Assembly (NCBI GenBank): GCA_947630175.1 | Contig: CANRGJ010000003.1 | Span: forward strand, 1-64,000 | Length of the DNA stretch: 64,000 nucleotides | Source of the DNA: an uncultured Ruminiclostridium sp. | GTDB taxonomy: Bacteria > Bacillota > Clostridia > Oscillospirales > Ruminococcaceae | Direction of reading: 5' to 3' | Shown: positions 33,946 to 43,243 of the stretch, piece after piece | Position numbering within the stretch: the stretch's first letter is position 1 | Layout of the letters: every line of letters starts with the position of its first letter | Notes under the pieces: model-generated | What the model saw: only the letters and a program-made list of their open reading frames with translations | What the model was told of the DNA's origin: nothing | Databases searched by the model: none | Translations under genes and position numbers: made by a program

Positions 33946-34625
33946 TATCCGTATCCCCACACCGTCTGAATGTAATAGGGTACCGACGGGTCTTCTTCTA
34001 TTTTCATTCTCAGTCTGCGGACGTTTACGTCCACTATCTTCACGTCGCCGAAATATTCGTCGCCCCACACCTTGCTGAGTATGGTGTTGCGGTCAAGGGC
34101 TATGCCTGAGTTCCTGATGAAATATTCCATCATGTTGTACTCCATCTGGGTAAGCTCGATGAAAACGCCGTTCTTTGTGATAGTGCGGCTCTGGGTGTCA
34201 AGCATAAAGGGTCCTGAGCGCATCATTCTGTGTCCGCTGTCGGAGCCTGCGCTGACGCGGCGGAACACTGCGTCCACTCTTGCCACCAGCTCGGAAACGG
34301 AAAAGGGCTTTGTTATGTAATCGTCGGCGCCGCAGGTTAGTCCCTCCACCTTGTCGCTTTCCTGACTTTTTGCGGTGAGCATTATCACGCCGATGGAACG
34401 GTCTGTTTCCCTTATCGTCCTGCAAACCTGAAGCCCGTCTATTCCCGGCATCATAATGTCCAGTATGGCGACGGAAAAGTCCCCTCTCCCCTCGTCAAAC
34501 TCCTTTAAGGCGTTTTCGCCGCAGTTAACGTCCACCACGTCGTAGCCCGCCCTTTTCAGGTTCAGGACGATAAATTCCCGTATCGCGTCCTCGTCCTCGC
34601 AAACCAGAACTCTTTTTGTAGGCAT
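33930..34625 (-). CDS. OmpR/PhoB-family response regulator
   Basis: 231 aa. Receiver with Asp56 (VAILDIMMP) and Lys in YITKPFSVSEL; winged helix (LTQMEYNMMEYFIRNSGIAL...VNVRRLRMKIEEDP...TVWGYGYKW). The last residues TV and the stop come from a dispersed repeat arm (GGACAGTGTAA). It follows the lipoprotein gene by 22 bp. Confidence 0.94.
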   Translation of the reverse strand: MPTKRVLVCEDEDAIREFIVLNLKRAGYDVVDVNCGENALKEFDEGRGDFSVAILDIMMPGIDGLQVCRTIRETDRSIGVIMLTAKSQESDKVEGLTCGADDYITKPFSVSELVARVDAVFRRVSAGSDSGHRMMRSGPFMLDTQSRTITKNGVFIELTQMEYNMMEYFIRNSGIALDRNTILSKVWGDEYFGDVKIVDVNVRRLRMKIEEDPSVPYYIQTVWGYGYKWTV

Positions 34626-34647
34626 TTTTTCTTCTCCCTTCGGTGTA

Positions 34648-36003
34648 TTAGCTTTCGGGTATCACAAGACAGCTTTTAAGCTCGTCCTCCGTCAAAACCA
34701 TAGGGTCCTCGCTTTCGGAATTGTTGACGAATATCGTGCTGTTGCCGCTTTTGCCCCATTCCTCCCAGCTGCCGTCGGGAGAGGAGCCGTCGGCGGATAC
34801 GTATATTGACAGGAGCGTCTCTGGCTCCTGCTGGTCGTATTTCACAAAGTTCACCGTACTGCCTGAGCGTGAGGCGGTGACAAGACCCTGCCACCTTACG
34901 GGAATGTAGAACATATATTCCCGCCCTGACGAAACGTAGGAGGAAGCCTTCTTCACAAGAGTGATGTTGGCTTCGCCCTCGGCGTAGTACCACTCCACGG
35001 AATAAAGACGGTCGGGGTAGTTCATATTTTCATATCCCGGCAGGGGTACGGTGGTGGGGACCTCAAGTCTTCCGTCCCCGTCTATGTCGGTGCAGGTGAG
35101 GTTAGGCGTGTAGCTGTTCACTCTCCTGTTCATTCCGTCGGAGGAAATGGAGGTGAGATTGTTGTTTGCACAGCGCACAAGCTGAGACCCATAGGTAGAT
35201 GCGTCTTTATAGAAATCAAGGAAAATTATGTTGTCGGCGTCGCCAAGACGCTGTCTTGACATAGTGAAATTCCCCGCAATATCGGGAGAAAGGATAATAC
35301 TGCTCACGTCGCCCATATCGCCGCCCAGCTCCTCCATCGGCTGAACCAAATGAGCCACATAGCACCTTATCGCCGCGTCATAGCCTATCAGGAAAAGCTC
35401 GTACTCGCCGTTGTTGTCGAAATCGGTAGTCTCAAGAAAGCTGTAATTGCTCCTGTAAAGCTCTTTTGCGCCCTTGTCGGCATATCTCAGCACGCTTACC
35501 GCCTGCTCGGTCTGCCCCTTTACGGAGGTCCTGACGACTATCCCCGTGCCCGTGCCGAAATCGCTGAACGCCACCGATTCCACCTCGGTGCCCGCCATAG
35601 GCTTGTCGAGCACAGACTGCCATTCACCGTTGATACGGTCAAGGAAGTTCATTCTCAGTCCGCTTTCGTTCTGGGAGGTCTCCTTTGTGCGGTAGAAAAC
35701 TATCGCTTCGTCTGTGCTTTCCTCGTCCAGATCATGGAGGACAAAGGCGCTGCGGTAATCTCCGCTTCTTGGATAGACAAGCTGGGGAGAGCCGCCCGTC
35801 ACCTGGCTCAATGCGCTGTATATCTGCGTCTGCACGGCGGTGAGCTTAGGCGGGCTCAGCAGGGATTCGGGAGAGGCGTCAAACACCGTACAGCCGCACA
35901 AAAGTAAGGCTGAGGTGATAATAGCCGCTGTTTTAAACGCCTTCGTTCCTGTTTTCGGCAGACTGTATGTTTTTCTCGTTTTCATCTTCATTTTCATTTT
36001 CAT
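34648..36003 (-). CDS. Lipoprotein with beta-propeller-like repeats
   Basis: 451 aa. Lys-rich start, helix AAIITSALLLCGC with lipobox LLCGC (Cys38), then Ser/Pro linker. The rest holds repeats of the FG-GAP/VCBS type (HDLDEESTDEAIVFYR, TDFDNNGEYELFLIGYD, TCTDIDGDGRLEVPT) suggesting an extracytoplasmic propeller. Starts at 36003 or at one of the next ATGs (MKMKMKMKTRK is an ATG-rich repeat); it overlaps the upstream gene by up to 71 bp. Being in the operon with a two-component system, it may be a sensor accessory (inference). Confidence 0.8.
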   Translation of the reverse strand: MKMKMKMKTRKTYSLPKTGTKAFKTAAIITSALLLCGCTVFDASPESLLSPPKLTAVQTQIYSALSQVTGGSPQLVYPRSGDYRSAFVLHDLDEESTDEAIVFYRTKETSQNESGLRMNFLDRINGEWQSVLDKPMAGTEVESVAFSDFGTGTGIVVRTSVKGQTEQAVSVLRYADKGAKELYRSNYSFLETTDFDNNGEYELFLIGYDAAIRCYVAHLVQPMEELGGDMGDVSSIILSPDIAGNFTMSRQRLGDADNIIFLDFYKDASTYGSQLVRCANNNLTSISSDGMNRRVNSYTPNLTCTDIDGDGRLEVPTTVPLPGYENMNYPDRLYSVEWYYAEGEANITLVKKASSYVSSGREYMFYIPVRWQGLVTASRSGSTVNFVKYDQQEPETLLSIYVSADGSSPDGSWEEWGKSGNSTIFVNNSESEDPMVLTEDELKSCLVIPES

Positions 36004-36826
36004 CAGTAGGTTTTTCGGGGAGAGCGTCCTTGCTGTAAAGAATAAATACGACGCACGCCGCTATCAGCGCAATGCCTGTTTCGGAAAGTGGGTGCATATC
36101 CATATGTCCGCCCATATAAACGGGGTCTATCGCAAGGGCAATATATCCCGCAAGGGACGCCGTTACGCCCAGCACTGCGGCACAGCAGCCGCATACCATC
36201 AGCTTGTATCTGGTGAGCTTCGTTTCTATCCCTGAGATAAATCTGCCCAGTGCAAGGAAGAACAGCACCGCAAACACGTATGCAAGGAGCAGGAGAAGCT
36301 CGTCGCTGACTCTCACTATTACCGTGTCCTGCATAAACAGCGCCGCCGCTTTCAGCGTGTAGCTTATGCATATCACTATCTGGAGATAGCCCACGGTAGG
36401 CTTCAGCTCCTTGCGCGACAGGATAAGAAATCCGATAAAGGCAAATACCGCAAATATCAGCGCCTCGCCGAAAAAGTCCAGCCCTATGCCCTTGAAGCCA
36501 AACACAAGATCGTAAAACTTCAGGCAGGCTCCCGCAAGGAAAGCTGCTCCTAAAATCGCCGTCTGCTTTGAGGTGAGGGAGGCGGCGGTGCGGGTGTAGG
36601 CGATATTTCCCTTTTTCCCGTCATATATTGCGCCTGCGATAAGCGCGGCGGCGAAAATTATCAGCACGATATAAAATCCGTCCCCCGCAAAAAATCCTGC
36701 TTCACTGCTGTAAAAGCCTATCATATCGTGCTCCACCACCACAAGAAGCTGGAACACACGGAATATCAGCGCCACCGCCATTGCAATAACGGCGATAACG
36801 GGCACCGCCTTAAAATCCTTTTTCAT
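35933..36826 (-). CDS. Multi-pass membrane protein, unknown function
   Basis: 297 aa from the ATG at 36826 (a TTG at 36841 is possible). About seven to eight hydrophobic helices (MKKDFKAVPVIAVIAMAVAL, FYIVLIIFAAALIAGAIYDG, ILGAAFLAGACLKFYDLVFG and others), then a charged tail rich in Asn/Glu. No family recognised. First gene of a probable operon with the lipoprotein, regulator and kinase. Confidence 0.8.
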   Translation of the reverse strand: MKKDFKAVPVIAVIAMAVALIFRVFQLLVVVEHDMIGFYSSEAGFFAGDGFYIVLIIFAAALIAGAIYDGKKGNIAYTRTAASLTSKQTAILGAAFLAGACLKFYDLVFGFKGIGLDFFGEALIFAVFAFIGFLILSRKELKPTVGYLQIVICISYTLKAAALFMQDTVIVRVSDELLLLLAYVFAVLFFLALGRFISGIETKLTRYKLMVCGCCAAVLGVTASLAGYIALAIDPVYMGGHMDMHPLSETGIALIAACVVFILYSKDALPEKPTDENENEDENEKNIQSAENRNEGV

Positions 36827-37030
36827 AATCACGAACAGCAAGGCGGAAAATCCGCCGCTGTTTCTCCTTTCTTTTTCGTATTTCTCTTTTGCTGTGGGAA
36901 TAAATTCCCGTACAAGCCAGTATATTTATTTCGGAAATATCTATTGGCAAATGCACATACCTGTACATAATACATATATTAGTAATTATATCAAATTATT
37001 GCCTGTTAGTCAAGGCAAAAGGAGTGGATT

Positions 37031-37954
37031 ATGAAAAAATATGCGGCGATGGGAGTTATTCTTATAGTGGCGGCAGTGCTTGTACCTATGCTGTTCGGGG
37101 CGGTATTTTCAAATATTTTTCCCGCCAGAGGAGAAAAGGAGATAGAGCTTACCCTGACAGAAAACGGAAGCAGGATAACCCTTTCTGCGGAGGATTATCT
37201 TATCGGCTGTCTTTTTGCGCAGATAGACGTTTCCTACGAGGAGGAGGCGTTAAAGGCGCAGGCGTGCGCCGCCTATACTTATGCTTTGCGGCTGCTTGAC
37301 GGAGGGAACGCGCTTTCCGACAGCACAGCGCTTTGTCAGCCCTATTTCACTCCAGCCAAGGCGAGGGAATACTACGGGGACAGCTATGACGAGTATCTCC
37401 CCAAAATAAAAGAAGCCGCCGCTTACGGCGCTTCTCACGTCATTTACTACGAAAACAAGCCTATTTACAGCGTGTATCACTCCGTTTCGGCAGGAGAGAC
37501 CACCCTGCCTGTGAATATCTGGGGCATACAGCCGCCCTATCTCACAAGAAAGTCCTGCCCCGCTGACAAGAGCTTCCCCAATCTCTCCGCAGTAAACGAA
37601 TTTACCGCCGACAATATCCGTCAGGCTTTGCTGGATTATGACAAAAATCTGCAAATGCCGCTGGACTATTCCCAGTGGTTCACCGACATAGTAAAGGACG
37701 AGGGCGGCTACGTGGTCAGCGTCAAGGTGGGAGGAAAGACCGTCAGCGGCGGCGACGTGTGGAGAATGTTAAAGCTGCGCTCCGCCGCCTTTGACATACA
37801 CTGGAACGGAATGGCGTTTTCCGTCAGCACCGTCGGCTGCGGTCACGGGGCGGGAATGAGCCAGTACACCGCCAACGCAATGGCTAAGGAGGGGAAAACC
37901 GCTGAAGATATACTGCTGTACTTTTACGAGGGGTGTACTGTTAAGGATTTGTGA
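37031..37954 (+). CDS. spoIID: SpoIID/LytB-domain protein (stage II sporulation protein D)
   Basis: 307 aa. N-terminal membrane anchor (residues ~5-27), SpoIID domain with LSAEDYLIGCLFAQIDVSYE, EALKAQACAAYTYALR, SVYHSVSAGETT and C-terminal VGCGHGAGMSQYTANAMAKE. A lytic transglycosylase acting in forespore engulfment, evidence for a sporulating lineage. AGGAG ribosome binding site. Transcribed away from the membrane-protein operon; the 200-bp gap holds no other gene. Confidence 0.9.
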   Translation: MKKYAAMGVILIVAAVLVPMLFGAVFSNIFPARGEKEIELTLTENGSRITLSAEDYLIGCLFAQIDVSYEEEALKAQACAAYTYALRLLDGGNALSDSTALCQPYFTPAKAREYYGDSYDEYLPKIKEAAAYGASHVIYYENKPIYSVYHSVSAGETTLPVNIWGIQPPYLTRKSCPADKSFPNLSAVNEFTADNIRQALLDYDKNLQMPLDYSQWFTDIVKDEGGYVVSVKVGGKTVSGGDVWRMLKLRSAAFDIHWNGMAFSVSTVGCGHGAGMSQYTANAMAKEGKTAEDILLYFYEGCTVKDL

Positions 37955-38111
37955 AATCTTACAAATTATATAGGAATTATAATCTTTTTATTGACAAACC
38001 GAGCTTAATGGAGTATAATGAAATTGCAAGCTATATGCAAAATCATATGCTCCTTATTTTCGTGAGCGTATGACCACATTTTCACCTACATCACGAAACG
38101 GAGGTCAATAA

Positions 38112-39461
38112 ATGAAAAGAATGAAAATATTTGCCGCCGTAACAGCGGCTTGTACGGCTTTGACGCTTTTTTCCGCCTGTAACGAGGGCGTTGACGTTCC
38201 CCTTGAGGGAGGTCTGCCCAGCGGACTTATAGGAACAGAGGCGGCGGCGCAGAGAGCGCTCACTCATGCGGGGCTTTCCGCAGAGGAGGTAAGCGGGCTG
38301 GTCACCGACCTGGACGAGGACGACGGAAAAATTTACTATAATGTGGAATTCTGGCACGAAAACACTGATTACGACTACGATATAGACGCCGCCAGCGGCG
38401 ACGTGCTGTCGGTGGACAGAGATACCATATATTATCCCACAACGGAAAATCCCCCTGAAAATAATTATATAGGAGAGACTGCCGCCAAGGAAAAAGCCTT
38501 TGCTCACGCAGGGATACAGGAGAGCGACGCCGTGGGGATAAGAGTTTATCTCGACCGTGACGACGGGGTGGTATACTATGACGTGGAATTCTGGTGCGGC
38601 TATACCGAGTATGATTATGAGATAGACGCGGTAAGCGGCGAGGTGCTGTCGGTGGACACCGAAACGAAACAGCCTGCTGCTCCCGCTGAAAGCTCTTCTT
38701 CGTCAGAACCTGCTCCTGCGGAAAGCTCGTCGTCTGCTCCCGCAGTAACTACTTCCGCGACACAGGCTCCTCCTCCCCAGACTCAAGCTCCTCAGTATAT
38801 AGGGGAAAAAGCCGCCAAGGAAAAGGCTCTCGCCCATGCGGGACTTAAAGAGAGCGATATAGTGGGGCTGAAGATAAAGTTCGACTTTGACGATGGGCGC
38901 TACTGCTACAACGTGGAATTCTGGGCGGGAAATACCGAGTACGACTACGATATAGACGCCTTGACAGGCGAAATAATCTCCTTTGACAAGGACACGAGGA
39001 ACGACGCTCCCTTAACTCCTCCCGCCGAATATATAGGCGAAGCGGCAGCTAAAGCCGCCGCCTTGCAGCACGCAGGGGTAAAGGAAAGCGATACTGCGGG
39101 AATGAGAGTTACCCTTGAACGGGACGACGGCGTTGTTTACTACGACGTGGAATTCTGGGCGGGCAACACCGAATACGACTATGAGATCGACGCAAAAAGC
39201 GGAAAGGTGCTGTCCTTTGACAAGGAAACAAAGTACGCTCCCTCCACGGGTGAATATATAGGCGAGGCCGCCGCAAAAGCAAAGGCGTTGGCTCACGCGG
39301 GTCTGTCCGAAGCTCAGGTGACAAGAATGAAGGTCGAGCTTGACGAGGAGGACGGAAGATTTTGCTATAAGGTGGAGTTCCACGTTGACAGAACGGAATA
39401 TGAGTACGAGATAGACGCTGTAAGCGGAGAGATACTCAAGGCGGAAAAGGACGTTGACTAA
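38112..39461 (+). CDS. Lipoprotein with five PepSY repeats
   Basis: 449 aa. Signal sequence with lipobox FSAC (Cys near residue 23). Five PepSY-like units of ~65 residues, each built as (Y)IGExAAKxxALxHAG...DLDxDDGxxYYxVEFW...TEYDYEIDAxSGxVLSxD; units 2 and 3 are separated by a Ser/Pro/Ala/Gln linker (PAESSSSSEPAPAESSSS). PepSY domains often inhibit or sense extracellular proteases. Ribosome binding site GGAGG. Followed by a strong terminator. Confidence 0.9.
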   Translation: MKRMKIFAAVTAACTALTLFSACNEGVDVPLEGGLPSGLIGTEAAAQRALTHAGLSAEEVSGLVTDLDEDDGKIYYNVEFWHENTDYDYDIDAASGDVLSVDRDTIYYPTTENPPENNYIGETAAKEKAFAHAGIQESDAVGIRVYLDRDDGVVYYDVEFWCGYTEYDYEIDAVSGEVLSVDTETKQPAAPAESSSSSEPAPAESSSSAPAVTTSATQAPPPQTQAPQYIGEKAAKEKALAHAGLKESDIVGLKIKFDFDDGRYCYNVEFWAGNTEYDYDIDALTGEIISFDKDTRNDAPLTPPAEYIGEAAAKAAALQHAGVKESDTAGMRVTLERDDGVVYYDVEFWAGNTEYDYEIDAKSGKVLSFDKETKYAPSTGEYIGEAAAKAKALAHAGLSEAQVTRMKVELDEEDGRFCYKVEFHVDRTEYEYEIDAVSGEILKAEKDVD

Positions 39462-39470
39462 AAAGAAAAT

Positions 39471-39502
39471 AAAAAGAACGGATTGATATCCGTTCTTTTT
39501 TG
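39471..39502. terminator. Intrinsic terminator after the PepSY lipoprotein gene
   Basis: AAAAAGAACGGAT / ATCCGTTCTTTTT with a 4-nt loop and long T run. Confidence 0.9.
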
Positions 39503-39540
39503 TTTTATTATTTTTCCTGCGCTGTCCGCAGAAAAAATAT

Positions 39541-40098
39541 TTACTCGTCCTCACTGCGTTCTGTGATCTCCTCCATCATTCCCTTTTTAAGCTCCGCAAG
39601 GCGGGCAAGGGTGCTGCGTATATCGTCCTGCATATCGGTTTTCAGCCAGTAGGAAACAGTGCCGAACGCCAAGGCGGAAAGAAACTTTCTTGCCGCTTCC
39701 ATATCGCCGTCGCTTATCTTTCGCCCACTAAGCACGGTGTTTAAATAGGTGTTCACCGTGTGGTCGCAGGCTTTCCACAGGTAACGCTCGTAAATATCGC
39801 GGTTTGAGGAGTGATAGATGTGAAGGACGGCTTTCTTTTTGGACAGAGCAAGGTCGATGACCGCCTCAAGGCAGTCCTCAAGCTTTTCCGCCGTGGGGTA
39901 AGCCTGTATTATCTTTTCGGCGTCCTCCTCCACGATGTCCTCGACCAGTCCGGGTATATCCTCGAAGTAGTAGTAAAAGGTGTTTCGGTTTATACCACAG
40001 TCCGCAACGATGTCCTTTACGGTTATTTTTGAAAGCGGACGCTCGTTGAGCAGCTTTATGAACGACGCTTGTATCGCCTTTTTGGTGAAGTTTGCCAT
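39541..40098 (-). CDS. TetR/AcrR-family transcriptional regulator
   Basis: 185 aa from MANFTKKAIQASFIKLLNER (GGAGGA 6 nt upstream). N-terminal helix-turn-helix: PLSKITVKDIVADCGINRNTFYYYFEDI. C-terminal ligand/dimer domain all-helical, DhaS-like. The longer ORF runs into the 75-bp direct repeat and is rejected. Target unknown; no divergent gene is adjacent. Confidence 0.9.
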   Translation of the reverse strand: MANFTKKAIQASFIKLLNERPLSKITVKDIVADCGINRNTFYYYFEDIPGLVEDIVEEDAEKIIQAYPTAEKLEDCLEAVIDLALSKKKAVLHIYHSSNRDIYERYLWKACDHTVNTYLNTVLSGRKISDGDMEAARKFLSALAFGTVSYWLKTDMQDDIRSTLARLAELKKGMMEEITERSEDE

Positions 40099-40200
40099 AC
40101 CGTTCCTCCATTTTTGGAATACAGTGTATAGTATAGCATATTTTTTTGGGGTTGGCAATATGTGGAGATAAGGGAAATTTATGATTGGGGTGGGTTGTGT

Positions 40201-40275
40201 GGCGACGGACAAAGGCTTTTCCCATTTGCAAAAAATGTCCTCGTAAAACGAGGACTTTTTTCCTAATGATGTGTG
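40201..40275. repeat. Direct repeat A flanking the MutS-like segment
   Basis: Shares ~70 of 75 positions with 42904-42979, same orientation. Contains the perfect hairpin GTCCTCGT-AAA-ACGAGGAC flanked by A and T runs, so it can also act as a terminator in both directions. The following stretch 40276-40576 is A+T-rich; I see no convincing gene in it. Confidence 0.88.
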
Positions 40276-40576
40276 ATGCAGATACAATTTGTATGTCTTT
40301 TTATTGACATTCAATGATCAGCACTAAGTTAATTAGTGTACTCAACATATCACCGGATTTGATCTTTTACCTTGAGAAACCTGCTAAAGAATCCCGTGGC
40401 AAAAAATCTTATCCGTATTCTATATAAGTGCAATGAACAGTTTTTGGGTGCCATCAAATTAACTGTGGAAAGTTGATTGAAGTGGAAAAAAAGATTCAAC
40501 ATCAAATATACTGCCAAATTGCTCAAGCAAACATATAACTGCATGCTTTTAAAATCTTTAAACCGGTGTTTGCTAG

Positions 40577-42112
40577 TCAACTATCAAACCCACTCATAAG
40601 GCTCTCGTAATCCAAACCATATCGTTTTGCAATATCCACTGCTCTGCTTGTTTTGTCCGGGGATTCACGTACTATTTTGTACAGCCGTTTCCCACTTTCT
40701 TCATCTACCATTACTGTTAAATTATCCAAGCATGAAACACAACCTTCAAATGTGTTTATTTCCTGTGGCAGCGAGGACAACTCATGCATGTGAGTTATAA
40801 AGATACCTTGACAGCCCTTTGCGCTCATAGCTTTTATTACTTCTGACGCTATTGCCACAGCTTCATTAGCGTTGGTGCCGGAAAACGCCTCATCACACAG
40901 CACCATACTGTATTTATCGGCAGCTTTCATCACATTGCTCATATGTTCACATTCGTCCATAAAACGGCTTTTGATAATGTTTCCGTCGTGTTGTTGAAAA
41001 TGCAGCAATATCTCGCTTCGTGGACTCATCTCCGCATATTCTGCGGGAACATAAAGTCCAAGTTGAAACAGTGCCTGACACACTGCTACCGACTTTGCGA
41101 AGAGCGTCTTACCACCACCGTTTGCACCGGTAAAAATGTATATCCCGCCTCTTTCATCAAACTCGATATCATTGAGTGTCATGTGACCGTATTGTAAAAC
41201 ATATTCCGGATTGTAAGTCTGCTTTATCAAACAGCGCTTTTTTTCAATTGGATAGACTTTAGGACAGCAGACGGGGTAGTTCATCGACTTTAATTTGTAG
41301 AAAAATTCCGCTGCTGCAATAAGAAAACGAAGATCACTATAATAGCTTATCAGAAAATTTATTTTTGACTGAGAATAAGCCTTTACCGCAGGTTTCCATG
41401 AGCGCAGGGAATTTCGCAGTATTTTATGCAATCCCGAATTTATGGAAAATTCAATTCTTTCCTTTTCTTCCCGAGACATCATTGAAGTAGGTATAACAAG
41501 GGGGGCACTGCACTGGAACGAACTTGGCTTCATATCTGCTCTAAGCAACTTATCTATCAAGCTCCCCGAAGCATATTTCTGGTTATTGATGGACACTAAT
41601 CCCGCTTCAACAGGATGCAGAGCCAGATCAAGGTTAACACCAACAGTCACACTTTGAATTGATTGTATTAATTTCACATTTTCAGGCAGGCACTTCTTTA
41701 TCGTCTCATATTCCTCACTCTTGCAGATTGCATTTATCTCTTTTTTTATGGTCAAAAACATCTCTGATTTCAGCTCGAATTTATTCAGATTTTCAAACAA
41801 GTAATCAACTAAATCAAGATATACCTGCAAATCCCTCACTGAATAAAGATCGTCCACTTCGTCGCTGGCGGTAGAGCTTAACGAGCGCAGTTCACGAAAA
41901 CTATCTATTTGAGGAACTATCTCGAGCATTGATTCATAAAGCTTGCGATTTTCCATAAGGTCAGTCAACGCATCAAGACGATAATTTATCACATTAATGT
42001 CATCTGTCAGATAGCTTTCCAGATTTATGTAATCCTTGCCATTCCATGAATTTTCTTTAATCTTGATCATCGACCCTATATTCAATTCCTTAAGAAAGTC
42101 AATATTTTTCAT
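40577..42112 (-). CDS. MutS-like ATPase without mismatch-recognition domain
   Basis: 511 aa. N-terminal ~280 residues resemble the MutS lever/core region (INYRLDALTDLMENRKLYES, helical throughout). The C-terminal ATPase has GANGGGKT (329-336; MutS has GPNMGGKS/T), Walker B VLCDEAFSGTNANE (Asp407, Glu408) and FITHMHEL. No domain I, connector, Smr nuclease or clear dimer tail. This is the short 'MutS family' type seen in Firmicutes accessory regions; its role is unknown and probably not canonical mismatch repair. A+T-rich; located between direct repeats, followed upstream by a small membrane protein gene. Confidence 0.88.
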   Translation of the reverse strand: MKNIDFLKELNIGSMIKIKENSWNGKDYINLESYLTDDINVINYRLDALTDLMENRKLYESMLEIVPQIDSFRELRSLSSTASDEVDDLYSVRDLQVYLDLVDYLFENLNKFELKSEMFLTIKKEINAICKSEEYETIKKCLPENVKLIQSIQSVTVGVNLDLALHPVEAGLVSINNQKYASGSLIDKLLRADMKPSSFQCSAPLVIPTSMMSREEKERIEFSINSGLHKILRNSLRSWKPAVKAYSQSKINFLISYYSDLRFLIAAAEFFYKLKSMNYPVCCPKVYPIEKKRCLIKQTYNPEYVLQYGHMTLNDIEFDERGGIYIFTGANGGGKTLFAKSVAVCQALFQLGLYVPAEYAEMSPRSEILLHFQQHDGNIIKSRFMDECEHMSNVMKAADKYSMVLCDEAFSGTNANEAVAIASEVIKAMSAKGCQGIFITHMHELSSLPQEINTFEGCVSCLDNLTVMVDEESGKRLYKIVRESPDKTSRAVDIAKRYGLDYESLMSGFDS

Positions 42113-42194
42113 TTTACTCTTATCTGCTGATTAAGCAGCCTCCGTTTAGTCAGTAAGATAAATATTTATGTTCCTGCACTTTTATAGTGTTGAG

Positions 42195-42545
42195 TCAGTA
42201 GCCGCCCATTTCACTGATGATCGCCTTAAGCAACTGTCCTATAAGCCATCGTTCTGCAAATGAAAGAAAAAAATCTATTACTATATTTACTGCCAGAATG
42301 ATCACAAACAATACTTGAGAGTAACCGGATCTTCTCCACAGTACGCGAACAAAAGTCATAATGTAGTAAATCTCCCAGACTATTATCGGTACTGCGCCAA
42401 TAGCAAAATAGTTATAAAACATCACCATTCCAATATTCAGAAAGAAATAGTGCAGTAACAACGTTGCTAAAATACGACTGCGTGGAATATCTATGTAGTG
42501 GTAATTTTCAAGATATTTTTGACTGTTCTTTGCAGTGAATATCAT
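42195..42545 (-). CDS. Small membrane protein beside the MutS-like gene
   Basis: 116 aa with about three membrane helices (ILATLLLHYFFLNIGMVMFY, AVPIIVWEIYYIMTFVRVLW, VLFVIILAVNIVIDFFLSFA). No family recognised. Same strand and 82 bp before the MutS-like gene, within the same direct-repeat-bounded segment. A partnership is inferred from position only. Confidence 0.65.
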   Translation of the reverse strand: MIFTAKNSQKYLENYHYIDIPRSRILATLLLHYFFLNIGMVMFYNYFAIGAVPIIVWEIYYIMTFVRVLWRRSGYSQVLFVIILAVNIVIDFFLSFAERWLIGQLLKAIISEMGGY

Positions 42546-42903
42546 CTCAAGGTTTTACTCCTTTTGGTTTGGAAAAAATATTTCCGTCTGCTATACGATT
42601 TATCATTACAATATGCTCCTTCAAAGATAATATATATCCAAATCAAAAAATTGTCAATAACTTTGTGAACATTAGACCGATTTTACATAAAAAAATACCG
42701 GTCCCGAAACAGGAACAGATTAGGTGCAGCGTCACGCTGCTGTGGTATTGTTACTAAAAAGATATTTAGGCGATGAACATAAAAACACGCTCCCTTTCCT
42801 GAGAGCGTACAGCGATTTTTCGGTTTTGCGCAAGCAAAATGAATTTCCTGAAGGGAAATTCAAGAAAAATTGCGCATGGAAAAGAGCTGAGGACGAGCCG
42901 TCA

Positions 42904-42979
42904 GGCGACGGACGAAGCCTTTTCCCATTTGCAAAAAATGTCCTCGTAAAACGAGGACATTTTTCCTAATGATGTGTGT
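42904..42979. repeat. Direct repeat B flanking the MutS-like segment
   Basis: Second copy of the 75-bp repeat (hairpin GTCCTCGT-AAA-ACGAGGAC). Between 42546 and 43064 I see only this repeat, a decayed hairpin ACGCTC...GAGAGCGT (42787-42808) that resembles the tRNA-Pro terminator, and the terminator itself. Confidence 0.88.
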
Positions 42980-43015
42980 ATTACCAAAAAGATATTAAAA
43001 CAGCATAACATAAAA

Positions 43016-43045
43016 AATACGCTCTCAGTTTTCTGAGAGCGTATT
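43016..43045 (-). terminator. Terminator of tRNA-Pro
   Basis: AATACGCTCTCAG / CTGAGAGCGTATT, 13-bp perfect stem, 4-nt loop, then a T6 run on the minus strand. Confidence 0.9.
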
Positions 43046-43064
43046 GGGTCCAGCGTCACGCTGG

Positions 43065-43141
43065 TGGTCGGAGTGACCGGACTTGAACCGACGACCTCTA
43101 CCACCCCAAGGTAGCGCGCTACCAATCTGCGCCACACCCCG
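43065..43141 (-). tRNA. tRNA-Pro (anticodon GGG)
   Basis: 77 nt with encoded CCA. Acceptor CGGGGTG / CACTCCG, anticodon stem CTACC/GGTAG around TTGGGGT (anticodon GGG), T arm GTCGGTTCAAGTCCG. Adjacent to the direct-repeat-bounded MutS-like segment. Confidence 0.96.
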
Positions 43142-43177
43142 ACCTTTTTATGCCGACGTTAATTTGTCGGCTATCAT

Positions 43178-43206
43178 ATTATACAGTATCCTTTAAAAAA
43201 AGTCAA
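43178..43206 (-). promoter_or_regulatory. tRNA-Pro promoter
   Basis: Minus strand TTGACT (43201-43206), 17-bp spacer, TATAAT (43178-43183). Confidence 0.75.
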
Positions 43207-43243
43207 TACCTTTTTTCACCTTTTTGAAATTTTTTATCCGGCG

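Noticed and set aside
40350-40580. 76-aa ORF behind the MutS-like gene
   Set aside because: No ribosome binding site, no recognisable features; A+T-rich intergenic sequence.
42901-43137. 78-aa ORF across tRNA-Pro
   Set aside because: It is the translation of tRNA-Pro, its terminator and the 75-bp direct repeat.
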